64,000 bases of DNA from Candidatus Magasanikbacteria bacterium RIFCSPHIGHO2_01_FULL_41_23 (GTDB lineage Bacteria > Patescibacteria > ABY1 > Magasanikbacterales > UBA922). Below are positions 32,368 through 40,468 of this stretch, one piece after another (the stretch's first letter is position 1; each line of letters starts with the position of its first letter). Location: positions 1 to 64,000 of the forward strand of contig MFPT01000008.1 in the NCBI GenBank assembly GCA_001782805.1, written 5' to 3'. Position numbers and translations under genes: made by a program. The notes beneath the pieces are model-generated. The model saw only the letters and a program-made list of their open reading frames with translations, searched no databases and was not told the origin of the DNA.

Positions 32368-34260
32368 CTAATTATAATGTTTGATTAAAGCTTGCATGGT
32401 TTGATGTTCGCGCATTACTGTGTGCAGAGCATCTCCCAATCGGTTAATGGTTTTAGAAAGCATAATTGGTGCGGAAGCACGCCATGATATTTTTTTCATT
32501 ATGTATAGCGCTTGTTCGATTTCTTGTTGTGCCTGACGAATGGCAATTACAATCCCTTCTTCCCAAAATATTTCTTTTGCCGCTCCACTATTATTGAGCG
32601 CGGGGAAAGCATAACATGACAGAAATAATGGCTTGGTCACGCCGGTCAGACGATTGGCCGCATAATCTTCATTCCAATCATGTAAATCATCGCACATCTG
32701 GCGCGCGTTCAGATAATGGGTAAATAGTTTTTTTAACTGCTGTTGCGTTTCTTTTGTTTGGCGAGAAATAATTGAAATTAATTGTGGTCCCAGAGTGTGA
32801 CCAAACGAGCGTTCGCATAAATTAAGAGTCGTGGATCCGAGCAATTCTTTGGCATACGCAGAATCCGCAAAAAAATGAGTTCGTTCTTTCAATTCATGGG
32901 CATGAGCCAAATCAATATGATCAAGAGTGTCAGTTACCAATTCGGTTGGTATGCGATATTCGGTTGCGACTGCATGGTATCCCAGTGTTGCTTCGCGCAA
33001 ACAAATATTGGCCAATGATAAATTTTGGGAAATAGTTCCCTCGTCATAGCATCCATCGTACAATTGATATGAGAGCCAGCCCCACAAATTGGCTGTTCCC
33101 AGTTCGATGTATAATTGCAAAGGGAGTTCAGCTTCAAACGCGCGAGCAATATCAAAACTGATTAGGGTAATTTCGCGTGCCAGTGGTGTACCGACTAATG
33201 TACTGAATTCTTGCAGGCCTACGGTGAATAAATTATGATCAAGCTTGTTTAATTTTCCGGCCACTGTGGTAATTATTACATCATGGAGCTGATTTTCCAC
33301 TGATGAAATGATTGGTGATTTACTGCATCTTCCTACTTCATAATCATCATAATAGTTTATCGCGAGCGCGCAAACCGTGGCTGTTAATGCTACGCATCCG
33401 GATATTTCCGTGGTTGCATTCTCTTGTTTTTCCAGAATGCACGGATCAGCGGCATATGCTTGTCCGGCTCCAATTATTTTTTTAGCGTATTCAGTAATTA
33501 TTATGGAGTCACTGCCGATTTTTATCATGAGTATTAATGTTAATCCCAATTCCAGAAGTGATAATCCATCAATTTTTTGTGAATAACCATTTACTATTTT
33601 TTTAATCTCCGTGTCACACTGGCCATTTAATCCTCGATCCAATAAAAATAACATTAGTGGTTCAGAGACATAATATGGTGATCGCCAATTATTAGTGGCT
33701 ATTCTATCAATAATATAATTATTCAAATTGTTTAAAACAACGTCTTGTTGTTTTAACGCGTAAGCAATTCCGGCATTAACCACCGGATCAATGTCAGACC
33801 ATTTTTCCTCGTTTTTAGTCATTATCCATGTTTTGTATGGTCCGCCCGGTTTTTCTTCGTTATTTGTGAGAGATTGGATGTACTGTATTAATGTTTGTAT
33901 TTCCAGATTTTTGGTTACTGATTGAACCACAATCGCCAGACTGCTGTCATCAAGATCAGCCGGATACGGAAATTGCGTATTGTGCGTATCTGTTTGTGCC
34001 CAATATGACCATAGTTCGTTGTCAGATTTTTCTGATTGCAAAAAATAATTTATTTTTTTTATTATATCGTGCGTTTCTTTTCTTTTGAGCATAGCCAGTA
34101 TGCTGCCAATTAAGGCGGGATAGAAAATAGTACTATGGTTCACCGGAGATTTGTCCAATGAATTACGCGTTATACTGGTAAAACCGCCATCATTGTTTTG
34201 ATTGTGGGTAACAAAAATAATTGCGGAGCGCACATACTCGGCGCTATCAAAAATAGGCAT
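32368..34260 (-). CDS. Terpene cyclase-like bidomain protein (DxDD plus prenyl-synthase-like domain)
   Basis: The 630-residue protein has an N-terminal alpha-barrel with a QNNDGGF repeat like squalene-hopene cyclases and PADLDDSS, a class II DxDD-type motif at 102-105. The C-terminal third is helical with QMCDDLHDWNEDYAANRLTG (DDLHD at 524-528), resembling the class I Asp-rich site of prenyltransferases or ComQ. A fused class II and class I architecture is known from bifunctional diterpene cyclases. It lies 6 bases after the kinase and 2 before the prenyl synthase. It could cyclise a prenyl chain, prenylate the peptide, or both. Neither activity is proven. Confidence 0.65.
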   Translation of the reverse strand: MPIFDSAEYVRSAIIFVTHNQNNDGGFTSITRNSLDKSPVNHSTIFYPALIGSILAMLKRKETHDIIKKINYFLQSEKSDNELWSYWAQTDTHNTQFPYPADLDDSSLAIVVQSVTKNLEIQTLIQYIQSLTNNEEKPGGPYKTWIMTKNEEKWSDIDPVVNAGIAYALKQQDVVLNNLNNYIIDRIATNNWRSPYYVSEPLMLFLLDRGLNGQCDTEIKKIVNGYSQKIDGLSLLELGLTLILMIKIGSDSIIITEYAKKIIGAGQAYAADPCILEKQENATTEISGCVALTATVCALAINYYDDYEVGRCSKSPIISSVENQLHDVIITTVAGKLNKLDHNLFTVGLQEFSTLVGTPLAREITLISFDIARAFEAELPLQLYIELGTANLWGWLSYQLYDGCYDEGTISQNLSLANICLREATLGYHAVATEYRIPTELVTDTLDHIDLAHAHELKERTHFFADSAYAKELLGSTTLNLCERSFGHTLGPQLISIISRQTKETQQQLKKLFTHYLNARQMCDDLHDWNEDYAANRLTGVTKPLFLSCYAFPALNNSGAAKEIFWEEGIVIAIRQAQQEIEQALYIMKKISWRASAPIMLSKTINRLGDALHTVMREHQTMQALIKHYN

Positions 34261-34266
34261 AGAAAT

Positions 34267-35769
34267 TTAATTTTTTGACCACGAGATGATAAAAGAAGTA
34301 CCTTTCGTCGGTTCGCTCTCGACTGAAATATCCGCACTTAATTCCTGACGCAATAATTCTTGAGCGATATTTAAACCAAGTCCTATCCCTCGTTCAGATT
34401 TGGTGCTAAAAAACGGATCAAAAATAAATGGTAAAAGTTTTGAATCAATTCCGCATCCCGTATCCTTAATAATCAATTGACATTTTTGTTTATCTCGAGC
34501 GATTTGTCCTGAGTGGCTTGTGGTGAGCGACTTGTGGTGAGCACAGTCGAACCAAGTCGAACCGAGTCGAGGGAAATCGATGGATTCAATCGTGAATGAA
34601 ATAAATACGGTTCGTTCGCGATCGATTGGATTTTCCGCACAGGATTCAATGGCATTGGTTAAGATATTCACCCAAGCTCGGTACAGACGCAGTGGATTGG
34701 CAGTTACTTTACACGATGCGAAATCAGGGCACTCAATTTTTGTACTGACCTGATTTGCATTATATTGTACTGCGTGAATGGCTTGTTTGACTGTTTCTCC
34801 AATTTCAATTACCCGTGATTCATTTCTATTTGATAATTCGCGTCTTATTCTATCAATCAGTTCTGACAACTGATTGGTCGCCGATAAAGCGACATTAATT
34901 TGTTCGCGTATTTCTCCTGCGTTAATGGAATTATTTTTACTTAATTGATCAATATGCATGGTTACGGCCGTGAGCGGATTAATTAAATCATGCATCAGTC
35001 CGGCTGATAATTTGCCGATTTCAGTTAGTCGCGATGTTTCTTTTAATCGCTCCAGCTGTGTATGCTCCAATTCTTTGGTACGGGCAAGAACGCGCTCTTC
35101 CAGTGTGTCTCTTTCTTTTTTAACCAATACTTCGGAACGTCGCGCGCGACGAAGACTATTTTCAATCTCTTGATACGCGAGCCAAGTAATTCCGGAAATT
35201 ACCAATAATATAATCGTAATTTCCATACTGTAATTGGCATACAATGTATTGTGCATCCAGCTTTCATCCACCGATATAAGGTTGTGCTGGTGTGCATAAT
35301 CAAGGAGGCCAAGATAACTACCCAATGCAATCGCCATTATAATCGCTGATCGCGTATTTAATAGAATACCAATCAAAACAATAATCAGACTAAGAGTCAA
35401 AAGCGGTATTGGTAATAGCGTACCCCAGCGGGTGAGTGAATATAGGGTTGGTATAATCAACAGACCCAAAAATGCGTATGAGGAAAATTTCCACCAGCCT
35501 TTTCTGGCTAGGTATAACAGACCAAGAAAAAGGCCGGAAATTATGACTGATATCCAAATAGGAATTCCTCGCGGCGACGTTCCCGGTATGGTTGCTAAAG
35601 AAGCCACTGAAACAGTGAACAAAATTGAAAGAGCTGACAAAAAGATGAGCAAGACGCATAAAATATATTCGCGCCGCGCATCATCCTCTCGTCGTGAGGT
35701 TGGCTGAGTTATTTTTTGCCAAAATGTCCTCAGCCGGAAAAGAATGGAAAAGAAAAAATCTTTTGACAC
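34267..35769 (-). CDS. Polytopic sensor histidine kinase
   Basis: The GTG start lies 2 bases after the stop of the 36-residue peptide gene with no ribosome site of its own, so it is probably translationally coupled. The 500-residue protein has about six membrane helices (35-200), a coiled coil (205-250), an H-box with His260 in GLMHDLINPLT, an N-box VNILTNAIES (~368) and G-boxes DTGCGID (~436) and GIGLGLN (~461). A Ser/Thr/His-rich insert (about 397-428) coincides with a palindromic repeat. Multi-helix input domains without a periplasmic domain fit sensing of a hydrophobic signal, as in ComP. Confidence 0.9.
   Translation of the reverse strand: MSKDFFFSILFRLRTFWQKITQPTSRREDDARREYILCVLLIFLSALSILFTVSVASLATIPGTSPRGIPIWISVIISGLFLGLLYLARKGWWKFSSYAFLGLLIIPTLYSLTRWGTLLPIPLLTLSLIIVLIGILLNTRSAIIMAIALGSYLGLLDYAHQHNLISVDESWMHNTLYANYSMEITIILLVISGITWLAYQEIENSLRRARRSEVLVKKERDTLEERVLARTKELEHTQLERLKETSRLTEIGKLSAGLMHDLINPLTAVTMHIDQLSKNNSINAGEIREQINVALSATNQLSELIDRIRRELSNRNESRVIEIGETVKQAIHAVQYNANQVSTKIECPDFASCKVTANPLRLYRAWVNILTNAIESCAENPIDRERTVFISFTIESIDFPRLGSTWFDCAHHKSLTTSHSGQIARDKQKCQLIIKDTGCGIDSKLLPFIFDPFFSTKSERGIGLGLNIAQELLRQELSADISVESEPTKGTSFIISWSKN
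34486..34581. repeat. Palindromic repeat inserted in frame in the kinase gene
   Basis: The stretch contains tandem GTGGTGAGC, AAGTCGAAC and GAGTCGAGG units of the CPR-style repeat also seen between genes. It encodes about 32 residues between two conserved kinase beta strands without breaking the frame. Confidence 0.55.
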
Positions 35770-35771
35770 AT

Positions 35772-35882
35772 CTAGCCTGACCAGGGGGGTGTATTAACCG
35801 CTGTCTTTTGGGCAAGACTGGCTAACATTTTCTTTTGACGACCTTCGGTGCTTTCAAGAATTGCGCTAATGAGGTTTGACAT
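35772..35882 (-). CDS. 36-residue peptide, candidate prenylated pheromone precursor (ComX-like)
   Basis: The ATG at 35882 has a perfect AAGGAG site (plus 35887-35892) 5 bases upstream; a longer in-frame start lacks one. The peptide begins MSNLISAILEST, has a Lys/Gln-rich middle and ends VNTPPWSG, with a single Trp third from the end. In Bacillus ComX precursors the prenylated Trp also lies two to four residues from the C-terminus. It is followed after 2 bases by the sensor kinase, and two isoprenoid-enzyme genes lie downstream. The overlap of context and Trp position makes a signal precursor the best hypothesis. A plain coupling leader peptide is the alternative. Confidence 0.6.
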   Translation of the reverse strand: MSNLISAILESTEGRQKKMLASLAQKTAVNTPPWSG

Positions 35883-35886
35883 ATGT

Positions 35887-35942
35887 CTCCTTATATTAGT
35901 AAATAAATAGGGTGCAAGCGATGTCGACCTAGTGCAATCGCT
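35887..35942 (-). promoter_or_regulatory. Leader hairpin and ribosome site of the peptide gene
   Basis: AGCGAT (plus 35917-35922) and ATCGCT (35937-35942) form an inverted repeat ending 24 bases before the AAGGAG site. A TATGAT-like box lies further upstream near 35990. It may be an operator for the linked response regulator or an attenuating hairpin. Confidence 0.45.
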
Positions 35943-36078
35943 GTGATTTTCCCTATAGAACATTAATTGTTTGTTCCTATATATATCATAGCGGTTTTGA
36001 GCTTAAATTTTCTTCAATTATTTCTTAAATTCTTTTTTCATAAAAAAGTTACAACACAGCCTAGTTTTTACCATAGTC

Positions 36079-36753
36079 TTAAATTTTTACGCTCAAACGA
36101 TAACCGCGACCTTGAACCGTGTGGATAAGTTTGTGCCGATTGCCAATGTCCAATTGTTTACGCAACTCGCAAATATGCGCTTCAAGCGTGTTTGACCACA
36201 CATCAGCATTCATATCCCACACATGCTCCATAATTTGCGCGCGGGTTATTATTTCATCGGGTCGACGGATGAGATATTCCAAAAGCATATATTGTTTGCG
36301 TGACAAATCAACAAAATATTTTCCGCGATGAACAACTTGCTTGGCTGTATCCAATACCACATCATCGATTTTGTAAATGGTGTTATTCGGTAGGCTTGGT
36401 CGACGAGTCAAGGCTCTTAAGCGCGCCAGTAATTCTGCGGTGGAAAATGGTTTGGTCAAATAATCATCAGCGCCAAGATTCAAGAGACTGACTTTTTTGT
36501 CCACTTCATGATTAATTGATAAAACCAAAATGGGAACATACTTGCCTCGGCCGCGAATATGAGAGCAGACTTGTTCGCCATTTTTCTTGGGCAAATTATA
36601 ATCCAGAATGATAAGATCATAATCATTCACACAGGCTAATGACGTCGCGGTTTCACCGTCACCGGCGGTATCAACAGCGTATGATTCATACTTTAACGCT
36701 GTTTTAAGACTGCTGAGGAGAATGGGATCATCATCAACAATAAGAATTCGCAT
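36079..36753 (-). CDS. OmpR/PhoB-family response regulator
   Basis: The start MRILIVDDD at 36753 is preferred; a TACAAT box lies about 8 bases upstream, suggesting a leaderless message. The 224-residue protein has a receiver domain with acidic pocket DDD (7-9), phospho-acceptor Asp51 (LIILDYNLP) and Lys101 (LTKPF). A winged-helix effector domain (about 125-222) carries RKQYMLLEYLIRRP and VQGRGYRL. It lies upstream of the peptide-kinase-isoprenoid genes on the same strand, about 200 bases apart, and is the likely partner of the kinase. ComA, in contrast, is of the NarL type. Confidence 0.93.
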   Translation of the reverse strand: MRILIVDDDPILLSSLKTALKYESYAVDTAGDGETATSLACVNDYDLIILDYNLPKKNGEQVCSHIRGRGKYVPILVLSINHEVDKKVSLLNLGADDYLTKPFSTAELLARLRALTRRPSLPNNTIYKIDDVVLDTAKQVVHRGKYFVDLSRKQYMLLEYLIRRPDEIITRAQIMEHVWDMNADVWSNTLEAHICELRKQLDIGNRHKLIHTVQGRGYRLSVKI

Positions 36754-36814
36754 AGATTGTAATTGTACCGCACTTATGGCACTGGGCACAAAAATTTTAT
36801 GCGCAATGGGGAAG

Positions 36815-36841
36815 ACGGACGATTCGGAAAAAATCGTCCGT
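36815..36841. terminator. Hairpin between lipoprotein and response regulator
   Basis: ACGGACGATT and AATCGTCCGT form a perfect 10-bp stem with a 7-base loop. It follows the lipoprotein stop on the minus strand. No T-tract is seen on that side, so its role as a terminator is tentative. Confidence 0.4.
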
Positions 36842-36857
36842 GCCGATTGAGGTGGGT

Positions 36858-37841
36858 TTAGCCGTTGTTTCCATCCGGGTCGCAGGTGTCCCCGAAACCC
36901 AAACCATCAGCGTCGTTATCAATTTGCGTCGGATTGAATTTCCAGGCGCAATTGTCAACAGCGTCAGGAATGCCGTCGTTGTCGTCGTCTATGTCGATAT
37001 TGTTTGGAACTCCGTCGTTGTCCAAATCCGTGTCACATCCGCCGAAGATTCCATCTTGGTCATTGTCTCCCTTATTGTACACACATTCGGATTTCGAGGG
37101 ATTGCACACTCCTATGTAACAGGGGATCGACTCAGGAATGACGCAAACGTACGGACTTCCGGCGCATTTACCAGACGTACAGACATCGTTTTCTGTACAC
37201 CAATTACCATCGTCACATAAAGCGACGTTGGCCACAAACGAGCAACCAATCTTTGGATCACAGGCATCGTTAGTGCAGGAGTTTTTGTCATCGCAGTCAA
37301 GATCCACACACTTGGGAAGTTCTATTACTTCAGGTGCACTAATCGAACCATGGTCTGATATTTGATTAGTGTCATCTGAAATATCGTTTGACCACGTTTT
37401 AATGTCATTGTCGTAGGTATCCACAATTTCATTTTCAGACGTGGTCGTGGTATCAACATTAAGGACATCATTAATCACATCGCTCGTGTCCGAGACATTA
37501 ATGTCCATCGACGTTTCAAAATTTTCCGAAACATCGGCATCGTTGTAGGATCCATCTGCAGTATCATTCGGCCTGAACACTTCGTCCGTCATCGTAACGA
37601 TGTCTTTCTGATCCGTATCCTGCTGCGTCACGTCTTGATACGTCGTCTCGGTTTGAGACATCACGTCGGGCAACACGCTGGACACATCGTCCGTAACATC
37701 GCTCTGGAACACGAAAGTCGCCTGCGCTTCTTTGCCTACATCAGCAGACATTTTTCGTTGGAAAGAGATTTCATCGATATTTCTGTCAAACACGCATCCG
37801 GCTAGAAAAAAAATAACGAACAAGACAATAAAACTTCTCAT
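36858..37841 (-). CDS. Cys-rich, Asp-rich lipoprotein C with thrombospondin type 3-like repeats
   Basis: The 327-residue product has a lipoprotein signal (lipobox LAGC) and a long Asp/Thr/Val-rich linker (about 30-170). Cys repeats of the type found in the GC-rich lipoproteins follow (CDDKNSCTNDACDPKIGC). The C-terminus is calcium-binding, DxDxDG-type (DLDNDGVPNNIDIDDDNDG), ending with DGNNG. It is a relative of lipoproteins A and B but lacks their extreme GC codon bias. A short TATGGT/ACCATA hairpin (37869-37898) lies in its leader. A surface calcium-stabilised protein is likely. Confidence 0.8.
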   Translation of the reverse strand: MRSFIVLFVIFFLAGCVFDRNIDEISFQRKMSADVGKEAQATFVFQSDVTDDVSSVLPDVMSQTETTYQDVTQQDTDQKDIVTMTDEVFRPNDTADGSYNDADVSENFETSMDINVSDTSDVINDVLNVDTTTTSENEIVDTYDNDIKTWSNDISDDTNQISDHGSISAPEVIELPKCVDLDCDDKNSCTNDACDPKIGCSFVANVALCDDGNWCTENDVCTSGKCAGSPYVCVIPESIPCYIGVCNPSKSECVYNKGDNDQDGIFGGCDTDLDNDGVPNNIDIDDDNDGIPDAVDNCAWKFNPTQIDNDADGLGFGDTCDPDGNNG

Positions 37842-37946
37842 TGGATTTTTTCCACCTATTCAAAAGGCTATGGTCTAAAGAACAATATTTTAACCATAAC
37901 ACAAACAACCTTAAGGAAGTCTTAAATTTTCAAAGTTATCAACAGG

Positions 37947-39800
37947 TTATTGTACAAGCACACCTTTTTTTCGGGCGATTGCATCATCGGGTAAACTAGT
38001 ATCAATATTAGAACCAAAACCAATAACTGTTTTATTAATAAATGTATCCCATCCTGAAATATGTACATTAGCAAGAAGAGGTAAAATTGTACCGCGTTCG
38101 CTTGGTGTTGGCATAATTGCCAATTCAAAATTTACTTGCGCACTTTCGTGCGCCGAAAGATGGGAAATTTCCCAGGAAACAGTGCGATTTTCCGGAGAAT
38201 AGATTGGTTCTCGTCCTTGATTCACGCTTGTTTTTCCTGTCCAATTAACTCCTGACGGCAAAGTCGCTGTTAGTTTGAGTCCGGAAACAGCACTCGTTCC
38301 ATTTTGGATTTCCAAAAGTGCCCAATATTTTGTTTCTTTTCCAACCACTGGAGGCAAATGTCCGCGGCCAATTTGATCACCTTCCGCAGAATAATAATGC
38401 GCGCTCGCATTGATGTTTAGACTTGTACCAATTGCCAAAGGATTTAATTGTGCGTTTGTTTCAAACAATTGAGTAATTCCAACTACTTCAGCAGTAATTT
38501 TTGGATTAAGGACAAGATTAAGATTCGTCGCTCCACTTGGATGTAAGGAAATGGGAATTATTATGGGGATTTGTATTGCTGTGCCGCGAGCGAGAAAATT
38601 AAGTTCGGGGAATTTTTTTTGCGATATGATTAAATTTGATCCTTGGCTGGAAAAATTGTTTTTTTGTCGAGCCGCAGCTATTGATACGAGAGCTGAAGGC
38701 AGAGGAATACTCAAATTAAGATTTTTTAAATCAACGCTCCCAGTATTTTTTAGCCGGATTATTATTTGGGCTATGTCTCCGGGACTGGCTGTATTGACTG
38801 ACCATTGGCCGGAGATTTCAATATTCGGATGGGCCACTGCACTTTTGGCCGCAATTTTATTTTGATTGAATATAGTACCGTTAATTATAATTGATGGCGT
38901 CAACTCAAGAGAAATCGTGTCAATATTTTTTGGTACGGAAGCCGTAATCGTCAGAGTAGTAGTCGCACTTTCATTGGCATTCAGATGGGGAATATACCAT
39001 TTTTCTCGATCGATTTTCCCCGCTGTAGTTGAGTCTATTTTGTAACTCGTATATTTATTGGATTCGACGGGAATAACAATATTTTCCAAATCATGATGAT
39101 TGTTATTTTTTATTACCAGTTCACTTTTCCAACTACTGTTTTCAAAAATAGTCGCGGGTGCGGATAATGATCCAATCAAAGTGGAATCTCGAAGTGTGGC
39201 GATTACTCCTGTAGTCACAACTTCAAAAATGTTACGATTTTTTTGCCGGTAGACCAATTCAATTCCCGTAGGATAATTATGATTTGGTTCACCGAAAAAT
39301 TGACCGGCAAATATAATTTCACCTTCAGTTTTTGGCTCAATGTTTGGCACGCTAATTGAGTGAGTGTTGGTAACAAAATTTTTGCCGTTTACATTAAATA
39401 GAATAAAACCAACAGGGAAATTAATGTGCATTATTGGGTCAACCAATACTACCTCGCTATTATTTTTATAGGTGACGGAAAAAAATAAATGCTCGCCACT
39501 CTGGACTCGATTTAATTCACTTTGCTCATGTCCATTGATTTTTATTGAAATTGCGACATTTTTTTGAACAGTTGGATCATACCAGTGCCAAAAGAGGCCG
39601 ATACCACCAATAATAAAAATACTGGCCAAAAGTAGCATGTCAAACAAAAAAAGTTTGCGAGCATGGGCAAACCGCAGATGATATTTTTTTTGATAATGAA
39701 CTTCCAGCGCATGAATCGGGGAAATCAAGAAAGCCAGAAACCATTTGTGCGGAGCATGAAGAAGGTGATGTTTGGTAAGATGATTGGAGACATACCTCAT
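37947..39800 (-). CDS. Membrane protein with repeated DUF11/CARDB-like beta domains
   Basis: The 617-residue protein has a basic cytoplasmic N-terminus of about 50 residues (LEVHYQKKYHLRFAHARK), one membrane helix (DMLLLASIFIIGGIGLFWHW) and a long extracellular region. That region has repeated immunoglobulin-like strands, each with a VTYKNNSE or IRLKNTGSVDL core and GTAIQIPI-type ends, as in DUF11 or CARDB surface domains. It was probably a cell-wall stalk or adhesion scaffold. No enzyme motif is visible. It ends about 105 bases upstream of the lipoprotein C start. Confidence 0.7.
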   Translation of the reverse strand: MRYVSNHLTKHHLLHAPHKWFLAFLISPIHALEVHYQKKYHLRFAHARKLFLFDMLLLASIFIIGGIGLFWHWYDPTVQKNVAISIKINGHEQSELNRVQSGEHLFFSVTYKNNSEVVLVDPIMHINFPVGFILFNVNGKNFVTNTHSISVPNIEPKTEGEIIFAGQFFGEPNHNYPTGIELVYRQKNRNIFEVVTTGVIATLRDSTLIGSLSAPATIFENSSWKSELVIKNNNHHDLENIVIPVESNKYTSYKIDSTTAGKIDREKWYIPHLNANESATTTLTITASVPKNIDTISLELTPSIIINGTIFNQNKIAAKSAVAHPNIEISGQWSVNTASPGDIAQIIIRLKNTGSVDLKNLNLSIPLPSALVSIAAARQKNNFSSQGSNLIISQKKFPELNFLARGTAIQIPIIIPISLHPSGATNLNLVLNPKITAEVVGITQLFETNAQLNPLAIGTSLNINASAHYYSAEGDQIGRGHLPPVVGKETKYWALLEIQNGTSAVSGLKLTATLPSGVNWTGKTSVNQGREPIYSPENRTVSWEISHLSAHESAQVNFELAIMPTPSERGTILPLLANVHISGWDTFINKTVIGFGSNIDTSLPDDAIARKKGVLVQ

Positions 39801-39820
39801 ATATTAGAAGTATAACAATA

Positions 39821-39862
39821 AAAAAATCCTTCGCCTATCTCTAGGTCTAAAGGATTTTTTTT
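39821..39862 (-). terminator. Intrinsic terminator of the HTH gene
   Basis: AATCCTT (39825-39831) and AAGGATT (39850-39856) flanked by A- and T-runs on both sides form a terminator that could work in either direction. It overlaps the HTH gene stop. Confidence 0.7.
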
Positions 39863-40151
39863 ATTCCGGTTTAATTGACTTGTTGCTGGGAGAATAGAGT
39901 GTATTACTGATTTTCCATTGATCCACGAATTGTCCTATTCCCTTTTGATTTGTTTTATTTTTAACCGTTGTTTTGCGTTGCGACCATTTGATGAGACTTT
40001 CAAAATTTATTTTGTAGCGTCCGGCCACTACCACATAGGTAATTTCTTGATCTCTGATAGCGCGCCGAACAGTTTGGGGATTAACACCAAACAAACGAGC
40101 TGCTTCTGAGATGGAAACGCGGATTAATTCTTTCTGTTTATTTGGCTCCAT
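39861..40151 (-). CDS. Excisionase/MerR-like helix-turn-helix protein
   Basis: The start at 40151 (MEPNKQKELIRV) leaves a 96-residue protein; an upstream in-frame ATG exists. It has a winged-helix excisionase-type motif ISEAARLFGVNPQTVRRAIRDQEI followed by the wing VVAGRYKINFESLIKW. Such proteins bind DNA as small regulators. It is divergent from the sigma-factor gene, and the shared intergenic region contains repeated GTATACAC boxes, so it probably controls both itself and the sigma factor (inference). Confidence 0.8.
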   Translation of the reverse strand: MEPNKQKELIRVSISEAARLFGVNPQTVRRAIRDQEITYVVVAGRYKINFESLIKWSQRKTTVKNKTNQKGIGQFVDQWKISNTLYSPSNKSIKPE

Positions 40152-40173
40152 AAAGCATTGTTTGGATACATTT

Positions 40174-40330
40174 GTATACACAGATATTAACAAAAAACAG
40201 TACTTTTGTCAAGTATATTTTATAGTTTGCTTACTTGTAAAAAACAAGTATTCTTGATCGGTAAAAGTATACACTAGTCTATACTTTTAATAATATTTGT
40301 ATACACTAGTGTACTCTTTTAAAAATATCT
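40174..40330. promoter_or_regulatory. Tandem candidate operators between HTH and sigma genes
   Basis: GTATACACTAGT occurs at 40267-40278 and 40299-40310, parts of two 32-base near-identical direct repeats. GTATACAC recurs at 40174-40181. The 32-base period equals about three helical turns, so bound proteins would line up on one face. The region is very AT-rich; TACTAT and TATACT boxes for the sigma gene lie nearer 40390-40410. Confidence 0.6.
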
Positions 40331-40468
40331 AAAAAATTTTTGTTATTTAGATTTTTCCCTATTTTTCATGTTGCCATATTTACTTATACTGGTTTTTATT
40401 ATACTATATATAGAAGTGTGCAAGTGTTCCTTAGGTGTAACACTTTTTTATTCTCCACGTCTTCTATT

